64,000 nucleotides of DNA from the NCBI GenBank assembly GCA_964407855.1, contig CAYOXI010000002.1:10386-74385 (forward strand). Reading direction: 5' to 3'. Each line of letters opens with the position of its first letter. The first letter of the stretch is position 1. The notes beneath the pieces were generated by a model, which saw nothing but the letters and a program-made list of their open reading frames with translations, did not search any database and was not told the origin of the DNA. Below, one piece after another: positions 33,895-42,982 of this stretch. This DNA comes from SHZI01 sp964407855 (GTDB lineage: Bacteria > Pseudomonadota > Gammaproteobacteria > Steroidobacterales > GCA-2729495). The translations under genes were made by a program, and so were the position numbers.

Positions 33895-36585
33895 TCACGC
33901 CGCGGTACTGCCCGGCCCGCTGTTGGCCGGATCGGGTTTCCGCGCCGCTATTCCCAGGGATTTCCTCGCGCCGTCCAGTTCAGCCGCGTTCATCAGGCCC
34001 TGTTCCGTAAGTGTCACGAGCGCCGCCCAGGCGATATAGGCGGCACTCACCTCAAACCACTCGCGCAGGTCGGCCCGGGACTCACTCAGTCCATACCCGT
34101 CCGTGCCCAGCACGACATAGGGCCCGGGGATCCAGCGGGCGATACCGAGAGGCAGGGACTTCATGTAGTCGCTGGCCGCGACGAAGACGCCGTTTTCCCC
34201 GGCCAGCAGTTGCTGCACCCAGGGGGTTCCGGGCGGGGAGCCGGCCTGCAGGAGGTTCCGGCGTTCAACCGCCATGGCCTCGCGGCCTAGCTCGTTGTAG
34301 CTGGTGACGCTCCAGACGTCGGCCGAGACGTCAAAGTCCCGAAGCAGTTCCCGGGCACGCAGTACCTCCATCATGATGGCGCCGCTGCCAAACAGGTGGG
34401 CCTTCCGCCCACTGGCTGACGTCTCCGCGGTGCTGAACCGGTACATGCCCCGGACGATGCCCTCTGCCGATCCCGTGGTCATCGGCGGCATCGCGTAGTT
34501 CTCATTGTGGATCGTGATGTAGTAGAAGACATTCTCCTGCAGCTCATACATCCGCCGGATGCCTTCCCGGATGATGACCGCGAGCTCAAAGGCAAAGGCC
34601 GGGTCATAACTGAGCAGGTTCGGGACCGTGCTGGCGACGACCTGGGAGTGCCCGTCCTGGTGCTGCAGGCCCTCTCCATTGAGAGTCGTGCGGCCGGAAG
34701 TGCCCCCGAGCAGGAAGCCACGACTGAGCATGTCGCCGCAGGTCCAGATCATGTCCCCCACGCGCTGGAAGCCGAAGATCGAGTAGAAGACGTAGAACGG
34801 GATCGTCGGGACGCCATGTACCGCATAGGCGGTGCCGGCGGCCATGAACGATGCCATCGCACCGGCCTCGCAGATGCCCTCCTGGAGGATCTGTCCGTCG
34901 GTCGCTTCCCGGTAGGGCATCAGCGTGGAGCTGTCCACTGGCCGGTACTTCTGCCCCTCGGAGGAGTAGATCCCGGCCTTGCGGAACAGCGCCTCCATGC
35001 CGAAGGTCCGTGCCTCGTCCGGCACGATGGGCACCACATAGCGCCCGAGCCCGGGATGATCCAGCAGTTTGGAGAGCATGCGGACGAAGGCCATCGTGGT
35101 GGACAGTGGCCGATCGCCGGATCCGCCCAGCTGTTCCTGGAAGAGGGCCAGATCGGGTGCGGGCAGGGCCGGGCAGTCCACCTGACGCCGGGGCCAGCTG
35201 CCGCCGAGCGCCGTGCGGCGCGCGCGAAGGTACCGCAGTTCCTCGCTGTCGTCCGCAGGCCGGTAAAACTCCGCCCGACCGGCAGCGTCGGCCGGCAGCG
35301 GAATGCCGAGCCGGCGCGCGGTTTCGACGCGCTCTTCCACGTTCAGGTTCTTCTTCTGGTGGACGACGTTCGAGCCCTCGTAGCCCTGCATGCCGTAACC
35401 CTTGATCGTCTTGATCAGTATTGCCGTTGGCCGTCCTTCGCTCTTCTGGGCCCGGTTGAAGGCTGCGTAAACCTTGCGGTGATCGTGGCCGCCGCGCTTG
35501 ATGCCCCGGATTTCCTCGTCGGAAAGTACCTGCATGATCTCCGTCAGGCGCGCATCGTCCCCGTTCCAGTGGGCGCGCACCTCGGGTCCGCTGGAGACGG
35601 AGTACATCTGGTAGTCCCCATCGACCGCGCGTTCCATCCGGGCCTGCAGGACGCCGTCCCGGTCGATGGCGAACAGGGGGTCCCATTCGCCGCTCCAGAT
35701 CACCTTGATGACGTGCCAGCCGGCGCCCCGGAAGCTTCGCTCGAGTTCCTGGATGATCTTGCCGTTGCCCCTGACCGGTCCGTCCAGTCTCTGCAGGTTG
35801 CAGTTGACCACCATGACCAGGTTGTCGAGCTGTTCCCGCGCCGCGATGTTGATCGTGCCGAGGACTTCGGGCTCGTCCGACTCGCCATCACCGATGAAGT
35901 TCCAGACCTTGCCGCCGTTCCGGGGCTTCAGGCCCCGACTCTCGAGATACTTGGCGAAGCGTGCCTGGTAGATGCAGGTCGGGGTCGAGAGGCCCATGGA
36001 TGCGCATGGTGAGAGCCAGAAATCCGGCATGTTGCGCGGGTGCGGGTAGGAAGACAGACCACCGCCTGCCTGGAGCTCGCGGCGGAAATTGTCCAGCTGG
36101 GTGCTGGTCAGCCGGCCCTCGAGGAACGCGCGGGCATAGATCCCCGGTGCAGAATGGGCCTGGATGCTGATGAAGTCACCACCGTAGCCCGCATCCTTGT
36201 TGCGAAAGAAATGGTTGAGGCCCACCTCCAGCATGGTTGCCCCGGAGGCATAGGTGCCGATGTGGCCGCCCACGCCGGAGCCACCGTCGTAGGCCCGCAG
36301 GACCATCGCCATCGCATTCCAGCGATTGATGTTCTCGATGCGCTGCTCGAGTTCGATGTTGCCGGGATAAGCAGGCTGCTGGGCGAGCGGAATTGAGTTC
36401 CGGTAGGGCGTATTGAGCGTCGCGTCCTCGACGATGACGTGGGCGTCCGCCAGATAGTCACGAACGGCCCGGAACAGCGTCTTGGCCCGCTCCGGGCCTT
36501 CGTTCCGGAGCACCGACTCAATGGACTCAACCCACTCACGGAGTTCATCATCGCCCCGGTCCACATCTGCACGCCGTACCGCCAT
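33895..36585 (-). CDS. aceE: Pyruvate dehydrogenase E1 component, homodimeric type
   Basis: An 896-residue thiamine-diphosphate enzyme of the AceE type, which decarboxylates pyruvate and acetylates the lipoyl arm of E2. Family blocks include GGHIGTYASGATMLEVG, the TPP/Mg site GDGESDEPEVLG with the NCNLQRLDGPV loop, KGYGMQGYEGSNVVHQKK, and VPDEARTFGMEALFRKAGIYS in the second half. Length is close to E. coli AceE (887). No aceF or lpd gene is adjacent, unlike the usual aceEF cluster, so this may be a second copy or depend on an E2 elsewhere. First gene of the methylmalonyl operon. Confidence 0.93.
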   Translation of the reverse strand: MAVRRADVDRGDDELREWVESIESVLRNEGPERAKTLFRAVRDYLADAHVIVEDATLNTPYRNSIPLAQQPAYPGNIELEQRIENINRWNAMAMVLRAYDGGSGVGGHIGTYASGATMLEVGLNHFFRNKDAGYGGDFISIQAHSAPGIYARAFLEGRLTSTQLDNFRRELQAGGGLSSYPHPRNMPDFWLSPCASMGLSTPTCIYQARFAKYLESRGLKPRNGGKVWNFIGDGESDEPEVLGTINIAAREQLDNLVMVVNCNLQRLDGPVRGNGKIIQELERSFRGAGWHVIKVIWSGEWDPLFAIDRDGVLQARMERAVDGDYQMYSVSSGPEVRAHWNGDDARLTEIMQVLSDEEIRGIKRGGHDHRKVYAAFNRAQKSEGRPTAILIKTIKGYGMQGYEGSNVVHQKKNLNVEERVETARRLGIPLPADAAGRAEFYRPADDSEELRYLRARRTALGGSWPRRQVDCPALPAPDLALFQEQLGGSGDRPLSTTMAFVRMLSKLLDHPGLGRYVVPIVPDEARTFGMEALFRKAGIYSSEGQKYRPVDSSTLMPYREATDGQILQEGICEAGAMASFMAAGTAYAVHGVPTIPFYVFYSIFGFQRVGDMIWTCGDMLSRGFLLGGTSGRTTLNGEGLQHQDGHSQVVASTVPNLLSYDPAFAFELAVIIREGIRRMYELQENVFYYITIHNENYAMPPMTTGSAEGIVRGMYRFSTAETSASGRKAHLFGSGAIMMEVLRARELLRDFDVSADVWSVTSYNELGREAMAVERRNLLQAGSPPGTPWVQQLLAGENGVFVAASDYMKSLPLGIARWIPGPYVVLGTDGYGLSESRADLREWFEVSAAYIAWAALVTLTEQGLMNAAELDGARKSLGIAARKPDPANSGPGSTAA

Positions 36586-36655
36586 CGAACACTGCTCCCG
36601 GGGACGGCCTGGGCCGCCGAAGTGACGGGCAAAGAATAACCCGTTTCACCCCGGG

Positions 36656-36692
36656 TGGTTGGCGGGGCATGGTTGGCGGGGCATGGTCGGGG
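36656..36692. repeat. 14-bp tandem direct repeat
   Basis: TGGTTGGCGGGGCA occurs twice in a row (36656-36669, 36670-36683), followed by a partial third copy, in the intergenic region between aceE and the FMN oxidase gene. It may be slippage or a binding site; nothing else supports a function. Confidence 0.6.
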
Positions 36693-36730
36693 TACCGGCG
36701 TTTATGTCGCACCAGTTCGAGGATCACGCC

Positions 36731-37903
36731 ATGCCGCCAGCTTGCCCGGATCAGCGCCGACAGTTCCTGAAGTTCCTGTTGGGTTCGCCGCTGCTCGGTG
36801 CGGTCGCACTTGTGCCCCGGGGGGCCGGAGCGCGGCCGGAGCTCGCGGTGCCGGAAGCGCTCGACGATGTGCTGGACGTGTTCCAGATGAAACGCGTTGC
36901 CCGGGATAACCTGTCGCTCGAGGCCTGGCACTTCATCGTCAATGGTGCCGATGATCAGAAGACGATGGAGGCCAATCGGCAGGCCTTCGATGACTGGGAG
37001 ATCAGGGTCCGTCGGCTGGTGGATGTCAGTCGCACGGATACACGCCTTGAGCTGTTCGGCCAGCAGCTGCCGACGCCGCTGATCCTCGCACCGGCCGGCG
37101 CCCAGCAGACGGTTCACGACCAGGGCGAACTGGCGACCATGCGCGGAGCCAGCCGCGGCGGCCATCTGGTCATCGCGTCGACCATCAGCAGCTACAGTCT
37201 TCGCGAGATTCGGGCGGCCGGCACGGCTCCCCTGTGGTTTCAGCTGTATCCCTCGCCGGACCAGGACCTGATGCGGCACCTGCTGCGGGCAGCGGAGGCG
37301 GCTGGTTGCGGTGCCGTGGCGCTCACCGTGGATTCCCCCACCCGGGGCAACCGGGCAGGGGAACGGTGGTTTGCCCGGACCAGGCCGCGCGCCACCCCGG
37401 CTTCCCTGGGGAACCTCGCCGACTACCCCGGGCCGCCGCGGATCGGAGACCCCGCCATGACCTGGGACATCATGCGCTGGCTGGAGGCCAACACCCGGCT
37501 GCCGGTCCTGCTGAAAGGCATTGTGACCGGGGAAGATGCCAGGCTCGCCCTGCGGCGCGGGGCTGCCGGGATCATCGTCTCGAATCACGGCGGCCGGCAG
37601 GAAGAGAGCGGCCGCGCCACGTTGCGCTGCCTGCCGGAGGTGGTCGCCGCAGTCCGCGGCCGGTGCCCGGTGCTGATCGATGGCGGGTTTCGCCGCGGCA
37701 CCGACCTCTTCAAGGCACTGGCACTCGGCGCGGATGCCGTCTGCATCGGCCGGCCTTACCTTTATGGTCTCGGCGCCTACGGCGAACAGGGCGTGGCCCG
37801 GGTTCTCTCCATCCTCGACAGCGAGCTGGTCCGCAGCATGCAGTTTGCCGGTACCACCAGCCTGGCCGGGATCGGCAGCCGCTACCTGCAGCAGCGGGGC
37901 TGA
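36731..37903 (+). CDS. FMN-dependent alpha-hydroxy-acid oxidase/dehydrogenase with Tat signal
   Basis: A 390-residue enzyme of the lactate/glycolate oxidase family. The N-terminus carries Arg9-Arg10-x-Phe-Leu-Lys followed by a hydrophobic stretch (LLGSPLLGAVALV), a good twin-arginine signal, so the folded flavoprotein is likely exported. Active-site parts: Tyr in WFQLYPS, LTVDSPTRGNR, Lys in VLLKGIVTGEDA, His/Arg in SNHGGRQ, and DGGFRRGTDLFKAL for FMN phosphate. The tyrosine that in plant glycolate oxidase is Tyr24 aligns with a Phe here (AWHFIVNGADD). It would oxidise a 2-hydroxy acid in the periplasm. GAGGA seven bases before ATG 36731 supports this start; 36704 is an alternative. Confidence 0.88.
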   Translation: MPPACPDQRRQFLKFLLGSPLLGAVALVPRGAGARPELAVPEALDDVLDVFQMKRVARDNLSLEAWHFIVNGADDQKTMEANRQAFDDWEIRVRRLVDVSRTDTRLELFGQQLPTPLILAPAGAQQTVHDQGELATMRGASRGGHLVIASTISSYSLREIRAAGTAPLWFQLYPSPDQDLMRHLLRAAEAAGCGAVALTVDSPTRGNRAGERWFARTRPRATPASLGNLADYPGPPRIGDPAMTWDIMRWLEANTRLPVLLKGIVTGEDARLALRRGAAGIIVSNHGGRQEESGRATLRCLPEVVAAVRGRCPVLIDGGFRRGTDLFKALALGADAVCIGRPYLYGLGAYGEQGVARVLSILDSELVRSMQFAGTTSLAGIGSRYLQQRG

Positions 37904-37943
37904 CCGCCCGTGAGCCTGCCGGAAGCGCGCTGACGGTACCGGG

Positions 37944-39569
37944 TCAGGCAGATGCCGGGCTTTCCCCCGGCGTCAGGATGGTGTCCCTGACGTCGCTGCC
38001 GGTCAGGGTCCGCGGGTAGTCACGGTTGCAGTGCAGACCGCGGCTTTCATGCCGGGCCTGGGCGCTGAGGATCGTCAGTTCGGCAACCAGCGCCAGGTTG
38101 CGCAACTCGATCAGGTCGTTGGTGACGCGGAAGTGGGTATAGAACTCCGCGATCTCCTCCTGCAGCAGATCCACCCGGTGCCGTGCCCGGGCGAGTCGCT
38201 TGTTGGTCCGGACGATGCCGACGTAGTTCCACATGAAACGCCGCAGTTCATCCCAGTTGTGCGACACGATCACCTGTTCGTCCGGATCGGTTACACGACT
38301 TTCATCCCACCGGGGAAGCGCGCTGGCTACTGGCGGGGCATCCCGCAGCACGGCGCCGATGTGCTCACTGGCCGCCATGCCGAACACCACACATTCCAGC
38401 AGCGAATTGCTCGCGAGGCGATTGGCGCCATGCAGCCCGGTAAATGTACATTCACCGACTGCATAGAGTCCGGGCAGATCAGTCGCAGCATTCAGGTCGG
38501 TAACGATGCCCCCGCAGCTGTAGTGCGCGGCAGGCACCACGGGTATGCGATCGCGGGTGATGTCGATCCCGAAGGTCTGCAGGCGTCGGGCAATGTTCGG
38601 AAAATGCGCCAGTATTTCTGCGGCTGGCTTGTGACTGATATCCAGGTAAACGCAGTCCAGTCCGCCCTTCTTCATTTCCGCATCGATCGCCCGTGCCACG
38701 ATATCCCTGGGCGCAAGTTCAGCCCGGGGATCGTGATCGGGCATGAAGCGGTAGCCATCGGGAAGGCACAGCACGCCACCTTCGCCGCGCAGTGCCTCGG
38801 AGACGAGGTAGGACTTGGCCAGCGGATGGTAGAGACAGGTTGGGTGGAACTGCACGAATTCCATGTTCGCGACCCGGCACCCGGCCCGCCACGCCATGGC
38901 GATGCCATCCCCCGTCGACGTGTCCGGGTTGCTGGTATAGAGATAGATCTTGGAGGCTCCCCCGGTCGCAATCACGACGATGCGCGCCGCAATGGTTTCC
39001 ACCCGGGCAGTGGAGCGATTCAGCGCGTAGACGCCAATGCAGCGATTGGGGCCGGGCAGGCCCAGCTTCTGGCTGTTCAGCAGATCGATCGCGATCCGGT
39101 CGTCAAGCAGCTGGATGCCGCCATGGGCCAGCGCCCGTGCTTCGAGGTTCGTGATGATTGCCGCGCCGGTGGCATCGGCCGCATGAACTATGCGCCGCCG
39201 GCCATGGCCGCCTTCCCGGGTGAGATGGAGTTCGGAGTTTGCGCCCTCAGTCACGCCGGAAAAACTGACACCCTGGTCCAGCAGCCAGCGGATCGCGCCC
39301 GGCGCGTGCCCTGTCACAAACTCCACGGTTTCCTGCCGGCAGAGGCCGGCTCCTGCCTCGAGTGTGTCCGCCAGGTGAAGGGCAGGGGAATCCGACGGGT
39401 CAATCGCGGCCGCGATTCCGCCCTGGGCCCAGGCACTGGAGCTTTCCACCGAAGTTCGCTTGCGCAATAGACCCACGGCGTAGCCTGCATCGGCCAGCCG
39501 GAGCGCGGTGGACAAGCCGGCCAGGCCGGCTCCGATGACGACGACGTCAAAGGCTGAGGTGGGCGTCAC
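37944..39569 (-). CDS. nadB: L-aspartate oxidase
   Basis: A 541-residue FAD enzyme oxidising aspartate to iminoaspartate, first step of NAD synthesis. The N-terminal dinucleotide fold VVIGAGLAGLSTALRLA is intact; SSSAWAQGGIAAA, FVQFHPTCLYHP, the catalytic Arg in SEALRGEGGVL, and GLHGANRLASNSLLECVVFG mark the succinate dehydrogenase/fumarate reductase flavoprotein group, with the NadB-type C-terminus. The GTG at 39569 gives the expected length; the open frame continues upstream only as nadA shadow. It follows nadA by 17 bp; nadC is not present. Confidence 0.95.
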   Translation of the reverse strand: MTPTSAFDVVVIGAGLAGLSTALRLADAGYAVGLLRKRTSVESSSAWAQGGIAAAIDPSDSPALHLADTLEAGAGLCRQETVEFVTGHAPGAIRWLLDQGVSFSGVTEGANSELHLTREGGHGRRRIVHAADATGAAIITNLEARALAHGGIQLLDDRIAIDLLNSQKLGLPGPNRCIGVYALNRSTARVETIAARIVVIATGGASKIYLYTSNPDTSTGDGIAMAWRAGCRVANMEFVQFHPTCLYHPLAKSYLVSEALRGEGGVLCLPDGYRFMPDHDPRAELAPRDIVARAIDAEMKKGGLDCVYLDISHKPAAEILAHFPNIARRLQTFGIDITRDRIPVVPAAHYSCGGIVTDLNAATDLPGLYAVGECTFTGLHGANRLASNSLLECVVFGMAASEHIGAVLRDAPPVASALPRWDESRVTDPDEQVIVSHNWDELRRFMWNYVGIVRTNKRLARARHRVDLLQEEIAEFYTHFRVTNDLIELRNLALVAELTILSAQARHESRGLHCNRDYPRTLTGSDVRDTILTPGESPASA

Positions 39570-39586
39570 GCGGATTGACGACAGGT

Positions 39587-40597
39587 TCAGTCGCGGGAGG
39601 CGTCGCGGCCGACGGCCAGCATGCGTTCGAGCGCTTTGCGGGCCCGCCCGGCAGTCTCGGCCGGAACCTCGATGGCAGGACGTCCATTCTCGAGGGCCGC
39701 CAGGATCTTTGGCAGGGTGATCCGCTGCATGTGTGGGCACAGGTTGCAGGGCTGGAGAAACTCGATCTCGGGGAACTCGGCCGACACGTTGCCCGCCATC
39801 GAGCACTCCGTGATCATCGCAACCTTGGCGGGCCTTGCCTTGTCCACGTGGTCAATCATTGCGGAAGTCGAACCCACGTAGTCCGCCTCAGCCAGCACGT
39901 CGGGCGGGCACTCCGGATGGGCCATGACGTGAATGCCCGGATGCATGGTGCGGAAGTCCCGGATCTCGCTGCCGGTGAAGCGCTCGTGGACCTCGCAGGC
40001 GCCTTCCCACAGGATCAGCTCTACGGCCGTCTGTCCCGCCACGTACTTCCCCAGGAACTTGTCGGGGATAAAGATCACCTTGTCGACGCCCAGCGATTCA
40101 ACCACCTGGACCGCATTGGCCGAAGTACAGCAGACATCCGCTTCGGCCTTGACCGCGGCCGAAGTGTTCACGTAGGTCACAACCGGCAATCCAGGGTGCT
40201 TCTCCCTGAGCGCACGGACATCCGCCGCCGTGATGGACTCGGCGAGGGAGCAGCCGGCCCGCAGGTCCGGCAGCAACACGGTTTTCCCGGGACTGAGGAT
40301 CTTGGCGGTCTCGGCCATGAAGTGCACGCCGCACATCACGATGATGTCGGCACTGGTACGGGCGCCGAACTGGGCCAGACCGAGCGAATCGCCACAGTAA
40401 TCGGCAACCCCGTGAAAGATTTCGGGGGTCATGTAGTTGTGGACCAGGATGGTGGCGTTGCGCGCCTTCTTGAGGCGGTTGATCGCCGCGATGAGGGGCG
40501 CGTGTACCGGCCACTCCACCGCGGGGATTACGTGGCGGAGTCGTGCGTAGGCATCGCGGGTTTCCCGCTCGACCTCAGCAGTGAAGGCTTGGCTCAT
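39587..40597 (-). CDS. nadA: Quinolinate synthase
   Basis: A 336-residue enzyme condensing iminoaspartate with dihydroxyacetone phosphate to quinolinate using an oxygen-sensitive [4Fe-4S] cluster. Candidate ligands are Cys89 (IVMCGVHFM), Cys230 (AHPECPPD) and Cys284/Cys287 (CNLCPHM), matching the three family positions. Substrate motifs VHNYMTPEI, YVNTSAAVKA and GSTSAMIDHV are present. ATG at 40597 is favoured over the longer frame to 40690 because it starts close to the family N-terminus. Cotranscribed with nadB, so the two-step quinolinate pathway is encoded together. Confidence 0.95.
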   Translation of the reverse strand: MSQAFTAEVERETRDAYARLRHVIPAVEWPVHAPLIAAINRLKKARNATILVHNYMTPEIFHGVADYCGDSLGLAQFGARTSADIIVMCGVHFMAETAKILSPGKTVLLPDLRAGCSLAESITAADVRALREKHPGLPVVTYVNTSAAVKAEADVCCTSANAVQVVESLGVDKVIFIPDKFLGKYVAGQTAVELILWEGACEVHERFTGSEIRDFRTMHPGIHVMAHPECPPDVLAEADYVGSTSAMIDHVDKARPAKVAMITECSMAGNVSAEFPEIEFLQPCNLCPHMQRITLPKILAALENGRPAIEVPAETAGRARKALERMLAVGRDASRD

Positions 40598-40755
40598 CGC
40601 TGCGCTTGCGCCCTGTGACGGCGGTCTGCCCCGCCGGACCGGCAGTATAAGGCAGGCCGGCCAGTCTGCCGGTTCTGGGAGCGGCTTCACGCCGGAACCC
40701 GGGCGAATCCGTCATAGTTTCATCGGGTTATTGCCTGTCAGAGTGCCTTTCCCCG

Positions 40756-42915
40756 ATGGAGAGCCCGCGCGACCTCAATACAGTCTTCAGCGACTATGCG
40801 GCCCTGCTGCGCGTGGTCTCCCCGGGCGTGCATGGCCTGGTCTTCTACGGAAAAAACGGCAAGCCGCTCTGGCGCTGTGCGCAGGCTCCCCGGGGAGCGC
40901 TGTTGGCGAAACTGGCCCCGGCGGTGGCTGCCCTGCTGGCCGAACCCGCCGGAGGTCCGCTGCGGGTCGTCGCCGATGACGCGGTAGCCTTCCTGGTGCC
41001 CCTCGGTAACGACCAGGACAGGCCTCTTGGTGCGCTGGCTGCCTTTGCGGAACCAGGCACCGCCCCCCCCTCGGCCGCGGCCTTCGCGGCTCTGGCCGAC
41101 CCCGTGGTTCGCACCCTGCAGCGGGAGATGATCCTCCGGGTGCGCCTGCGCGACAGCCACCGGAAGCTCAGCGTCCAGGCAGCCGAAGAGCGCCTGCTCC
41201 ACGAGGTGGAGATCGCGGTCCAGGGCCCGCCGGACTGCAAGCAAATGCTGCAGCAGATACTGGTCATCTGCCGGGAGATACTGCAGCTCCGGTCCGCAGC
41301 AGTCTTCGTGCCCGACAAGAACATCGCCCTGGTGCAGGGCGAAGCGACGTCGCTGGCCGAACTTGAGATGTTCCTGGAGGGTGCCTGCACGACCAATACC
41401 GGCACTGCCGCACCCGGCGCTGACCTCCTGACCGTCGGGATCCGGGGGGGCGCGAGGAAGGTGATCGGCGTGCTGGTGCTGGCTGGCTGGGACAATAAGG
41501 ACTTCAGTGATCGCCGGCGGGTGCGCCTGGGCCGTTACCTGGTGACCCACGTGGAAGGCGTACTGGAACGGGTCTTTGACGGGCTCACGGGACTCATGGC
41601 GTGGCCCGCCTTCGGCAAGTTGCTCAACGGGCTGCCGACAGGGTCTGGCAGCACATCCCACGTCCTCATGTATTTCGACATCGACCAGCTCCATGTAGTC
41701 AATGACACCCTCGGGCGGGACATGGGGGACCGCGTGATCGAGAGCTTTGCGGCCATACTCAGCGAGGAACTGGCGGGCCATCAGCTCACCCGGATTGCCA
41801 GCGACAGCTTCGCCGCCCTGCTGATGGATACCAGGCTGGACGCGGCCCGTGTCCATGCCGAGGCCGTCGCCGCCCGCTTTCGCAGCCTGGAATTCAGCCG
41901 GGGCGAACGCCGCCACCGGCCCTCGGTCAGCATTGGCATAGGCACGCCCCAGGACACACCTGAGGCGACGGGACGCGGCGACGAGACGGCCCTGTCCACG
42001 GCGAAGGTAGCCTGCGAAGCCGCCAAGGATCGCGGGCGGGGGCGGGTGGAGGTCTATCAACCGGATGATCTCTCCATCGTGCAGCGCTTCGACGACATCC
42101 AGCTGGTGGGCTACGTACGCAACGCGATCGACTGCGGCCGGCTCGTGCTGCTCGGCCAGCCGATCGCGCCGGTGCAGGCCCAGGTCGCAAAAGACGGACA
42201 GGCCTGCCAGTACTTCGAGGTGCTGGTGCGCTTGCTGGACGATGACGACCGGCTGGTTCCCCCGGCGGACTTCCTCTCCGCTGCCGAGCGCTATCAGCTG
42301 ATGGAAGAACTGGATCGCTGGGTCGTGTCGAACACTTTCCGGCTGCTGGATGAAATGCTGCCAGCCGGGGGCGAATCGCCGGCGAGGTTTGCCATCAATC
42401 TCTCCGGCCAGAGTCTCGGTAGCGAGGCCTTTCTGGCCTTCGTGCAGGCACAGCTGGCCGGTAGCAGGGTCAATCCGGCGATGATCTGCTTTGAAATCAC
42501 CGAAACGGTCGCGGTGGCGAACCTGCAGCGGGCGCAGAATTTCATGCACACGCTAAGCCGCTCAGGCTGCCGGTTCTCCCTCGATGATTTTGGTACCGGC
42601 CTGAGTTCGTTTGCCTATCTCAAGCTGTTTCCGGTGGATACCCTCAAGATTGACGGTAGTTTCATCCGCGACCTGAGCACGAATGTGATCTCCCAGTCCG
42701 TGGTGGCTGCCATCGCCGAGGTTGCCCGTGTCATGCAGCTGGAAACCGTCGCGGAGTTTGTCCAGGACCAGGAAGTCCGGGATCTGCTCGGCAAGCTCGG
42801 CATCACCTGGGCCCAGGGCTATCTGATCGGCGAGCCGGTCCCGCTCAGGGAGAGTCTTGTCAGGCTGCAGGCGGCACCGTCTGGTGGCCGCAACCGTCGA
42901 AGCCACGTCGGCTGA
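40756..42915 (+). CDS. GGDEF-EAL protein with degenerate GGDEF; probable c-di-GMP phosphodiesterase
   Basis: A 719-residue signalling protein without transmembrane segments. Residues ~1-130 and ~140-270 look like two sensory modules (the second GAF-like). The GGDEF domain (~275-435) has FDIDQLHVVND and DMGDRV, but the active loop is Ala-Ser-Asp-Ser-Phe at 348-352, so cyclase activity is unlikely. The EAL domain (~450-705) has Glu-Val-Leu at 488-490 instead of EAL but keeps Glu488, Asn548 (INLSGQSL), Glu580, Asp610-Asp611 (DDFGTG), Lys631 and Glu667, the metal and water-activating residues, so hydrolysis of c-di-GMP is expected. Control of the type IV pili encoded later in the window is possible but unproven. 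Confidence 0.88.
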   Translation: MESPRDLNTVFSDYAALLRVVSPGVHGLVFYGKNGKPLWRCAQAPRGALLAKLAPAVAALLAEPAGGPLRVVADDAVAFLVPLGNDQDRPLGALAAFAEPGTAPPSAAAFAALADPVVRTLQREMILRVRLRDSHRKLSVQAAEERLLHEVEIAVQGPPDCKQMLQQILVICREILQLRSAAVFVPDKNIALVQGEATSLAELEMFLEGACTTNTGTAAPGADLLTVGIRGGARKVIGVLVLAGWDNKDFSDRRRVRLGRYLVTHVEGVLERVFDGLTGLMAWPAFGKLLNGLPTGSGSTSHVLMYFDIDQLHVVNDTLGRDMGDRVIESFAAILSEELAGHQLTRIASDSFAALLMDTRLDAARVHAEAVAARFRSLEFSRGERRHRPSVSIGIGTPQDTPEATGRGDETALSTAKVACEAAKDRGRGRVEVYQPDDLSIVQRFDDIQLVGYVRNAIDCGRLVLLGQPIAPVQAQVAKDGQACQYFEVLVRLLDDDDRLVPPADFLSAAERYQLMEELDRWVVSNTFRLLDEMLPAGGESPARFAINLSGQSLGSEAFLAFVQAQLAGSRVNPAMICFEITETVAVANLQRAQNFMHTLSRSGCRFSLDDFGTGLSSFAYLKLFPVDTLKIDGSFIRDLSTNVISQSVVAAIAEVARVMQLETVAEFVQDQEVRDLLGKLGITWAQGYLIGEPVPLRESLVRLQAAPSGGRNRRSHVG

Positions 42916-42982
42916 TACTGGCCACCTGCCCGGCCCCCGCGGATAATCAGCGCCGGTCAGTTGCTGTCCGGGAGGCAGGGTC

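Noticed and set aside
36586..36730. Cobalamin riboswitch upstream of the mutase operon
   Set aside because: I looked for a B12-box-like element and a large structured leader before aceE and saw neither; the region is short and dominated by a tandem repeat.
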